Source: Erysipelotrichaceae bacterium (GTDB lineage: Bacteria; Bacillota_I; Bacilli_A; Erysipelotrichales; Erysipelotrichaceae). Taken from it: DNA of 48,561 nt. A program made the position numbers and the translations under genes. This document shows, piece by piece, positions 35,259 to 41,572 of this stretch. The DNA is taken from assembly GCA_017539105.1 (NCBI GenBank), contig JAFYHQ010000041.1, forward strand, positions 1 through 48,561, in the 5' to 3' direction. The stretch's first letter is position 1, and every line of letters starts with the position of its first letter. A model generated the notes under the pieces. It had not been told where the DNA came from. It saw only the letters and a program-made list of their open reading frames with translations, and did no database searches.

Positions 35259-35288
35259 TTGACAAACGAAGAGCCGTAAGGGTATTCT
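35259..35288 (+). promoter_or_regulatory. Candidate promoter of the acyltransferase gene
   Basis: TTGACA (35259-35264), an 18-base gap, and TATTCT (35283-35288). The expected start of RNA leaves only about 16 bases before ATG 35311 and no clear ribosome binding site. Confidence 0.45.
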
Positions 35289-35310
35289 TTTTATAGATAC
35301 TTTTAAATAT

Positions 35311-36369
35311 ATGGAAGATACCGAGAGAATACACTTGCTGGATCTGATCAAAGGAATCCTGATCATATTCATCATCATCACCCACTACAACTGGACAGAC
35401 GAACAGAGACAGATGTTGCTGTTTCCTTATTGGATCGATATGGCTGTCCCTGTTTTTATGATCATCTCCGGGTATGTCTATGCGCTTTCTTACAAACGGA
35501 AAGAAATCAATTCGCTGAAAGATGCCTATGAGTTCAAGGAGATCACCAGCAAGCTGATCCGTTATTCCGTGCCGCTGCTGATGGCGTTTGTTTTTGAAGT
35601 GTTCCTGTATGTGATAAGCGGGATCAAGATCGAATTAAGCTGCGTACTGACCGGAGGCATCGGTCCGGGATCGTTCTATTATCCGGTCATGATACAGTTC
35701 GTGTACCTGTATCCGTTGATTTACTTTGCGATCAGGGAATATGACCTGAAAGGCTTGTGCGTCTGCGGGATCGTCAATGTCGTGTTCGAGATCGCCAAGA
35801 CTCTCTATGGCATGCCGACAAGCGAATACCGTTTCATGGTCCTGCGTTATATCCTGCTGATTGCGACCGGTTGCTATCTTGCGATAGGCAAGCAGAAAAT
35901 CAGGAGACCGGTCCTGATCGTATCGATGCTGGTGGGGATCTTCTGGCAGTATGCGGTCTATTATCTTGGCTACAAGCCTGTCATCATCAATGAAGCATGG
36001 GCAACGACCAGCTGCATTTCCGCATTGTATATCATTCCGATCTGTGTTTCCATTTTCGCTTCAAAGAAGATGATGGATGCCCGTTTCGGTCTGTTGGAAC
36101 TGATCGGCAGAGCTTCGTTCAATATCTTCCTGACGCAGATGGTATATTTTATCGGCGCCAAGGTCATCTATAAGATCGTCAGCGATATCTGGATCGCCAA
36201 TCTGTTGAATATCGTTATCTGCTGTCTCGTTGGCACGATCTTTTACATGATCGAGAGCAGGATCACAAGATACCTGCTGCAGTATCTGGATAAGAAGAAT
36301 TATTTCGAGAAACAGATCAGAGCGGTCTTAAAGAAGATCGGCAACGTCTTTAAAGACAGCAAAGCTTGA
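35311..36369 (+). CDS. Membrane acyltransferase family 3 protein
   Basis: A 352-residue protein with about ten membrane segments. The start IHLLDLIKGILIIFIIITHYNW contains the DLIKG and TH-type elements of acyltransferase-3 (OafA-like) proteins, in which the histidine of the first helix is catalytic, and WIDMAVPVFMIISGYVYAL matches the next conserved segment. These enzymes add acyl groups to cell-surface glycans or lipids. The ribosome binding site is weak. An ABC transporter operon follows, but nothing ties the two together. Confidence 0.88.
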   Translation: MEDTERIHLLDLIKGILIIFIIITHYNWTDEQRQMLLFPYWIDMAVPVFMIISGYVYALSYKRKEINSLKDAYEFKEITSKLIRYSVPLLMAFVFEVFLYVISGIKIELSCVLTGGIGPGSFYYPVMIQFVYLYPLIYFAIREYDLKGLCVCGIVNVVFEIAKTLYGMPTSEYRFMVLRYILLIATGCYLAIGKQKIRRPVLIVSMLVGIFWQYAVYYLGYKPVIINEAWATTSCISALYIIPICVSIFASKKMMDARFGLLELIGRASFNIFLTQMVYFIGAKVIYKIVSDIWIANLLNIVICCLVGTIFYMIESRITRYLLQYLDKKNYFEKQIRAVLKKIGNVFKDSKA

Positions 36370-36381
36370 ATTTAAGTATCG

Positions 36382-36399
36382 GACTCTCGCATGAGAGTC
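36382..36399 (+). other. Short hairpin before the ABC operon
   Basis: GACTCTC (36382-36388) pairs with GAGAGTC (36393-36399) around GCAT. There is no T run, so it is a weak terminator at best, or a structure in the leader of the ABC genes. Confidence 0.5.
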
Positions 36400-36474
36400 T
36401 GTAATAGATCATGGACGATGAAGAAGAAACCTGTGTTTCTTTATTTGTCGCATCGGGAAAGACGGGGGAAAACT

Positions 36475-37206
36475 ATGATTGAACTCAAAAACGTATCTAA
36501 ATCTTATAAGAAAGGCATCAAGGCAGTCGATGATCTTACGATGAAGATCAATGATGGAGAGATTTTCGGTTTTCTTGGACCCAATGGTGCAGGGAAGTCG
36601 ACGACCATAAGAATGCTGACGGGGATACTGAATATCGATGAAGGAGAGATCCTGCTGGATGGCAAGGATATCGAGAAGGAACCGATCGAAGCGAAAAAGA
36701 CCTTCGGCTATGTCGCGGATGATCCGGATCAGTTTCTGGCATTAAAGGGGATCGAATATCTTAATTTCATGGCGGATGTCTATGAGGTAGAAAACCGGAA
36801 AGAGATCATCAAGGAACTGACGGAGAAATTCGAGATCAGCGATGCGTTAAGCAGCAGGATCGAATCGTATTCCCATGGCATGCGTCAGAAGATCGTCATC
36901 TGCGGATGTCTGATGCATGATCCGAAGAACTGGATCCTGGATGAACCGATGACGGGACTGGATCCGCGTTCCGCTTTTGCTTTGAAAGAAATGATGCGCA
37001 AGCATGCGGATGCGGGAAACTGCGTCTTCTTTTCGACGCATGTTCTGGATGTGGCAGAAAAGCTGTGCGACCGGGTAGGAATCATCAATAAAGGCAAGCT
37101 GCTGTTTACAGGAACGCTGCAGGAAATGCGGGATACATTGAAAGAAGATGTTTCTTTGGAACAGCTCTTTCTGGAGATCACGGAGAATGATGAAGAATAT
37201 CATTGA
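36475..37206 (+). CDS. ABC transporter ATP-binding protein
   Basis: A 243-residue ATPase. Walker A is GPNGAGKST (residues 35-43), the signature is YSHGMRQK, and Walker B is NWILDEPMTGLD, followed by the switch histidine in FFSTHVLD. It fits the ABC-2/drug-exporter or bacteriocin type. ATG 36475 has GGGGGA upstream; a longer frame from 36391 lacks one and would begin within the hairpin. The end overlaps the start of the permease gene, so the two make one exporter. Confidence 0.93.
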   Translation: MIELKNVSKSYKKGIKAVDDLTMKINDGEIFGFLGPNGAGKSTTIRMLTGILNIDEGEILLDGKDIEKEPIEAKKTFGYVADDPDQFLALKGIEYLNFMADVYEVENRKEIIKELTEKFEISDALSSRIESYSHGMRQKIVICGCLMHDPKNWILDEPMTGLDPRSAFALKEMMRKHADAGNCVFFSTHVLDVAEKLCDRVGIINKGKLLFTGTLQEMRDTLKEDVSLEQLFLEITENDEEYH

Positions 37207-38821
37207 TCTGACAAAGGTCTTTCTGATTTCTTCCTTCCGCAAGGGCGGAGGCAAGAAGAAGAACCGCATCCTCAAGATTATCCTTTATGGGATCCTGTTT
37301 GCGTATCTGATCGGGATTTTCGCTTTCCTTTCTTATGAGATCCTGACAGGACTCATCGCCTTGCATCAGCAGGAAAGCTTCATCGGTCTCGTTCTGATGG
37401 GCATCATCACCCTGGTCATGTTTACGACGGTCATCAGCACGATGAGCGTACTATACTTTTCTGAAGACAATCGTTTCATCCTGCCGCTGCCATTGAAGCC
37501 GATCGAAATCCTATCGGCCAAGATCAACGTCTTGCTGGCATACGTATATCTGGAAGAGCTGATGCTTGGTCTGGCGCCTTTGATCATGTATGGCATCATA
37601 ACGGGACAGAAGTTCCTTTATTATTTGTTCATGCTCTTGGTGCTGCTGGCGCTGCCGGTCCTGCCGCTGCTGGTGGTGACGCTGATCGTGATCTGTATCA
37701 TGGCTCTGACCAGGGGTATCCGCAACAAGAATCTGGTCCAGATGATCACGATGACTTTCTCCATCCTTTTATCGCTGGTCATCTCGATGTTTTCCTCTTC
37801 CGTTTCTTCCAGCGAAGATGTCATGGCTCTGACGGAGAAAGCGGGCAGCCTTGTGCAAATATACAAGAAAGCATATCCGACCATGCCGATGGCGATCGAA
37901 GCGTTCACGAAGTTTGATTTCCTGTCCTTGCTGCTGCTGATAGGGATCTCGCTGATCGCTTATGTGGCAGCTGTCGTTTTTGCCCGCAAACTGTATTACC
38001 GGGGCATGCTGGGATCGCTGTATTCCTCTTCCGGCATTTCCGATAAGAAACTGGACGAAAGAAACGCTTACCGGTCCAAAGGGCTGCTGTTCAGCTATGT
38101 CATGAAAGAAATCCGGATCTATCTGCGCAGACCGACATTCTTCGTGCAGCTGGTCTTGCCTTGTCTGATCCTTCCGGCATTCACGATCGGAGTCACGTAT
38201 TTCAGCATCGTTTCCCAGGTCGATAAAGCGGAATTCATGAGCGTATTGAAGATGATCTATGAAAACAGGCAGTATGGAGCCTACATCTTCGCGGTCATCA
38301 TCTTGTGTGTGATGTTCCTGTCGATGTATTCCTTCATTTCCACCGTTGCCATCTCCAAAGACGGGCACGACGCTTATGCGATGAAATACCTGCCTGTTCC
38401 TTTTCATAAGCAGCTTCTCTGCAAGATGATCCCGGATATCGCTACGTGCCTTTTCAGCTATCTGAGTGTCGTGCTGATGGCAATCTTTCTGTTCAAAGTG
38501 CCGCTGATCTATCTTCTGATCAGCCTGCCTCTCGTTGTGTTTTACTCGATCCTGCATGGTTTCCTGATTTTAAGCGATGTACGGAAACCGAAATTGGAAT
38601 GGACCAATGAAATGCAGATCGTCAAGAAGAACCTCAGAATGATCGTCACCATGGCTTTTTCTCTGATCAATATGGGACTGCTTTCCGTGATCGCGTTCGT
38701 GTTTCAGGCAGAACTGCCTGTCATGGCGCTTGGATTGAGCCTGCTGTATCTTGGATCAGATGTGTTGCTGTATCGTTATATCCGCAAGAAAGACATCGCT
38801 CTGGCAGACGGATTCGAATGA
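37187..38821 (+). CDS. ABC transporter permease
   Basis: About 544 residues with ten or more membrane segments, beginning with a basic cytosolic stretch (FRKGGGKKKNRILKII). Hydrophobic clusters include LFAYLIGIFAFLSYEIL, LLVLLALPVLPLLVVTLIVI and YGAYIFAVIILCVMFLSMY. It resembles the large, poorly studied ABC exporter permeases of Bacillota (about 550 residues, paired with one ATPase). ATG 37187 or 37190 are equally possible; both overlap the ATPase gene. Cargo unknown. Confidence 0.87.
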   Translation: MMKNIIDLTKVFLISSFRKGGGKKKNRILKIILYGILFAYLIGIFAFLSYEILTGLIALHQQESFIGLVLMGIITLVMFTTVISTMSVLYFSEDNRFILPLPLKPIEILSAKINVLLAYVYLEELMLGLAPLIMYGIITGQKFLYYLFMLLVLLALPVLPLLVVTLIVICIMALTRGIRNKNLVQMITMTFSILLSLVISMFSSSVSSSEDVMALTEKAGSLVQIYKKAYPTMPMAIEAFTKFDFLSLLLLIGISLIAYVAAVVFARKLYYRGMLGSLYSSSGISDKKLDERNAYRSKGLLFSYVMKEIRIYLRRPTFFVQLVLPCLILPAFTIGVTYFSIVSQVDKAEFMSVLKMIYENRQYGAYIFAVIILCVMFLSMYSFISTVAISKDGHDAYAMKYLPVPFHKQLLCKMIPDIATCLFSYLSVVLMAIFLFKVPLIYLLISLPLVVFYSILHGFLILSDVRKPKLEWTNEMQIVKKNLRMIVTMAFSLINMGLLSVIAFVFQAELPVMALGLSLLYLGSDVLLYRYIRKKDIALADGFE

Positions 38822-38860
38822 CGGTATTATTTGTAAGAATCATCAAACTTGTGGAAGGAA

Positions 38861-38894
38861 AGGAAGGTTTGATGTTATGATGTTGATGTTATGA
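38861..38894 (+). promoter_or_regulatory. Five-codon leader ORF translationally coupled to the PIN-like gene
   Basis: AGGAAGG (38861-38867) is ideally placed not for the main start (23 bases away) but for ATG 38877, which reads M-M-L-M-L and stops at TGA 38892-38894, overlapping ATG 38891 of the main gene as ATGA. The layout arises from an 11-base direct repeat, TGATGTTATGA (38870-38880 and 38884-38894). Confidence 0.55.
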
Positions 38895-39547
38895 ATTTAT
38901 TTACTGTAAAAGCGCATGCTTATATGATTGACAGCGAGAATGTCGGCTCGACGTGGGCGGAACTTCTGAAAAACGAAGAGAAGTGTGATTTTTATATCTT
39001 CGTTACCGAGAACGCCAAGAGCCTGAATTTCTCTTTACTCAAAGATTTGACCGAAAACCAGAAACACCGGATCAATATCATCGAATGTGAACCGGGCAAG
39101 AATTCTCTGGATTTCTATCTTTCTTCTTATCTCGGATACCTGATCGGTTTGGGGAAACATTCCTCTTACACGGTCGTATCGCAGGATACCGGTTTCGATC
39201 ATGTGATCGACTACTGGAAGAGACAGGGGCTGGAAGTGGAAAGGATCAATACGAAGCCGGAGAAGACCAATACCAGAGGAAACCGGTCACGCAACACCCA
39301 GACCCAGACCGTCAAAAAGAACGAGAATTCCGAAACCAGGATCATTCCGAAGAAAGACCCGACTCCGATCAAGAACGAAAACAAAGCTCCTGTAAAGACT
39401 GAAAACAAACCGAACCGAAACAACAGGAACAGGACACAGCCGAAAGAGAAACAGAATCCGGTTCAGGAAAATCCGAACGAAAAACCGGCGGCCTCGCAGA
39501 ATCACAATCAGAAACGCAATTATCGCAACAAAAAGAATAAGGAATAA
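38891..39547 (+). CDS. PIN/NYN-like nuclease domain with a basic disordered tail
   Basis: A 218-residue protein. Residues 1-122 form a PIN-like domain with the acidic set Asp14 and Glu16 in YMIDSENVG, Asp74 in NSLDFYLSSYLG, and Asp99 and Asp103 in VSQDTGFDHVI, as expected for a metal-dependent RNase. Residues 123-218 are a low-complexity tail made almost only of Asn, Lys, Arg, Gln, Pro, Glu and Thr, strongly basic and probably unfolded, suited to RNA binding. ATG 38891 is the only in-frame start and depends on the upstream leader. A terminator overlaps its stop. The target is unknown. Confidence 0.82.
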   Translation: MNLFTVKAHAYMIDSENVGSTWAELLKNEEKCDFYIFVTENAKSLNFSLLKDLTENQKHRINIIECEPGKNSLDFYLSSYLGYLIGLGKHSSYTVVSQDTGFDHVIDYWKRQGLEVERINTKPEKTNTRGNRSRNTQTQTVKKNENSETRIIPKKDPTPIKNENKAPVKTENKPNRNNRNRTQPKEKQNPVQENPNEKPAASQNHNQKRNYRNKKNKE

Positions 39548-39561
39548 CTTATTCTTTTTTT
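39531..39561 (+). terminator. Intrinsic terminator overlapping the stop codon
   Basis: AAAAGAATAAG (39531-39541) pairs with CTTATTCTTTT (39548-39558), T continuing to 39561; it includes the last codons of the PIN-like gene. Confidence 0.85.
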
Positions 39562-39572
39562 ATGAAAAACGC

Positions 39573-39628
39573 TTGACATATATATCGTAGTCCGATATAG
39601 TATATATAGAAGTACGATATATCGGACT
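39573..39628 (+). promoter_or_regulatory. padR promoter with two palindromic operators
   Basis: TTGACA (39573-39578), a 17-base gap and TATAGT (39596-39601) form a near-consensus promoter. Two inverted repeats share the CGATAT core: TATATCG (39581-39587) / CGATATA (39593-39599), between and over the promoter boxes, and AGTACGATATATCGGACT (39611-39628), downstream of the start. Both are likely sites for the PadR protein encoded next. Confidence 0.7.
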
Positions 39629-39647
39629 TAGATAGTCAGGAGGAAGT

Positions 39648-39971
39648 ATGGACGATAAGATTAAAAGAATATATGTTCCGATGACAGAGTCAGGTTTCTA
39701 TATCCTGTACTGTCTGCAGACACCGCAGCACGGTTACGGGATCAGCCAACAGGTCAAGAAGATGACAGGCGGAGCTGTCGTGATCAGTGCGGGAACGATG
39801 TATGGAACGCTGTCGAAGATGGAAAAAGACGGTCTGATCCGTTTCTCTCACGAGGAAGAAAAAAGAAAGCTCTATCAGCTGACGGAACTGGGTGAAGAGA
39901 TTCTCGCTATCGAGATGCAAAGGATCGAAAGACTCTATAGAAACATTAAAGGAGAGTATATCAATGAATAA
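39648..39971 (+). CDS. PadR-family transcriptional regulator
   Basis: A 107-residue winged-helix repressor: TESGFYILYCLQTPQHGYGISQQVKKMTGG, then ISAGTMYGTLSKMEKDGLI (recognition helix) and the beta wing KRKLYQLTELG, as in short PadR proteins. AGGAGGA precedes the ATG. It overlaps the DUF2812 gene by eight bases. This pairing is common in Bacillota: the regulator controls its own operon in response to an unknown, often membrane or drug, signal. Confidence 0.93.
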   Translation: MDDKIKRIYVPMTESGFYILYCLQTPQHGYGISQQVKKMTGGAVVISAGTMYGTLSKMEKDGLIRFSHEEEKRKLYQLTELGEEILAIEMQRIERLYRNIKGEYINE

Positions 39972-40512
39972 AACAGTAACGAAATTCTTCACGATCGCTG
40001 ATTATGAGGAAGAAGAAAAATGGTTAAGAGATCAGCACAGAAACGGCTGGAAGGTCATCAAGATGACGGCTCCGTGCTTCTATACGTTTGAATCCTGCGA
40101 ACCGGAAGACATGATCTACCGGCTGGATTTCAGAGATATAGAAAAGATGGATGAATATGAGAATATGCTGAAGGACTTCGGATGGGAATATATCGGACAG
40201 TGTGTCGGATGGCAGTATTTCCGGAAACCAGCTTGTGAAACAGAAACGCAGGAAGAAGGCGAGCTGTTCTCGGACAACGCCTCTAAAGCGGAACTTGTCA
40301 GCAACGTCATCACGACCAGGATGGCACCGATCTGTCTCATCTTCCTGTGCTGTGTCATTCCGAATTTCATGCGATTCATGAAAGGGGATTTTGTCGGCCC
40401 GCTCGGAATGATCCTGGGACTGTTCTTTGCGGTCATGTTTGTGGTGTATGTCTATCTGATCATATACTGCGGAACCAAACTGAAAAAAATCAAGAAAAGA
40501 TACGAAGACTGA
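39964..40512 (+). CDS. DUF2812 membrane protein
   Basis: A 182-residue protein. The N-terminal soluble domain (VTKFFTIADYEEEEKWLRDQHRNGWKVIKM ... YRLDFRD ... FGWEYIGQCVGWQYFRK) matches DUF2812, and two C-terminal helices follow (ICLIFLCCVIPNFMRF and LGMILGLFFAVMFVVYVYLII). AGGAGA lies before ATG 39964. It is coupled to padR by overlap. Function is unknown; these two genes form a small autoregulated module. Confidence 0.88.
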   Translation: MNKTVTKFFTIADYEEEEKWLRDQHRNGWKVIKMTAPCFYTFESCEPEDMIYRLDFRDIEKMDEYENMLKDFGWEYIGQCVGWQYFRKPACETETQEEGELFSDNASKAELVSNVITTRMAPICLIFLCCVIPNFMRFMKGDFVGPLGMILGLFFAVMFVVYVYLIIYCGTKLKKIKKRYED

Positions 40513-40522
40513 GACAAAACAA

Positions 40523-40555
40523 AAAAGGGTGGAACAGAAATGTTTCACCCTTTTC
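40523..40555. terminator. Bidirectional terminator
   Basis: AAAAGGGTGGAACA (40523-40536) pairs with TGTTTCACCCTTTT (40541-40554), one G-T pair, between converging genes. Confidence 0.88.
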
Positions 40556-40573
40556 ATATGTTTCGGTTCCTAT

Positions 40574-41572
40574 TTATTCCGCGGATTTCCGTTTGATCAT
40601 ATCGATCAGCCACTGGCCGGATGTCGAGAAATCATCGTATTCGAATCCGCTGACTTTCAGAACGCTTGGCTTGATCGCGGCGGAAGATTCCGATACCTTC
40701 GAGAAGTTCCACATGACATGGGAGATCCCGTTCTCTTCCAGGAAATCGATCCAGAGATCGCCTTCATCGAGGTCATAAGGATAGTTGCCTGTCGAAGCGG
40801 TCACGCCATATTCGCTCACAAAGATCGGCAGGTCTTTATCGATGGCGCGTTTCACGTTGTCCCGTGATTCCTGCTTGTGGGAAGCGGAATAGAAGTGCAG
40901 CGCATAGAGAAGATTCGGATAATCCAGTGGATCATTGGCAGCGATATCAACCCGTGACGACCATTCCGGCGTTCCGACGATGATCAGAGAATCCGGATCG
41001 TTGTTCCGGATGATTGGAATGATCACGTTCGCATATTCCTTGATCGTCGGCCAGTCGACCCCGTTCGGCTCGTTGCAGATCTCGTAGATCACGTTTTTCT
41101 TGTCCTTGCAGTCTTTCGATGCCTGATCAAAGAATTCTTTCGCATCTTCGATGTATTTGTTCGGATCGCCATCGGAAAGGATGTGCCAGTCCAGGATCAC
41201 ATACATGTCGTTCTTTTCTCCGCATTCGACACCTTTCATCATCACCTGGTAAAGCTTTTCCTTATCTCCTCCGGTACAATAGCCGAAGGAACCCATGCCA
41301 TAGGTATACAGCGCCATACGGAAGACATTGACACCCATCACATGCGCGAGATCGTGGAAGGTATCATCCGTGATATAACGCTCGGAACCCGAGACGCCAT
41401 AACTGGAAATGCCTCTTAAGATCACAGGGTTTCCATCTTCTCCGCACAGCTGGCTTCCAACGACCTGAAGCTGTCCTCTGGAAGACGGACGATCTTTACC
41501 ATCGAATGATTTCTTCGCTCCGCAGCCGATCAGTACAAGCAGACATAGACAGATCATTATCATTTTCTTCAT
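40574..41572 (-). CDS. GH5-family endoglucanase lipoprotein
   Basis: A 332-residue lipoprotein (lipobox VLIGC, Cys17). The family 5 barrel is clear: LRGISSYGV, VNVFRMALYT, VILDWHILSDGDPN, the acid/base Glu168 in YEICNEPNG, LYALHFYSASH, and the nucleophile Glu254 in IFVSEYG, closing with VMWNFS. This fits subfamily 2 cellulases. Acting outside the membrane, it would cut beta-1,4-glucan to oligomers for uptake. Its start overlaps the stop of the large GH94 gene (ATGA), so it is the third gene of the minus-strand operon. Confidence 0.92.
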   Translation of the reverse strand: MKKMIMICLCLLVLIGCGAKKSFDGKDRPSSRGQLQVVGSQLCGEDGNPVILRGISSYGVSGSERYITDDTFHDLAHVMGVNVFRMALYTYGMGSFGYCTGGDKEKLYQVMMKGVECGEKNDMYVILDWHILSDGDPNKYIEDAKEFFDQASKDCKDKKNVIYEICNEPNGVDWPTIKEYANVIIPIIRNNDPDSLIIVGTPEWSSRVDIAANDPLDYPNLLYALHFYSASHKQESRDNVKRAIDKDLPIFVSEYGVTASTGNYPYDLDEGDLWIDFLEENGISHVMWNFSKVSESSAAIKPSVLKVSGFEYDDFSTSGQWLIDMIKRKSAE

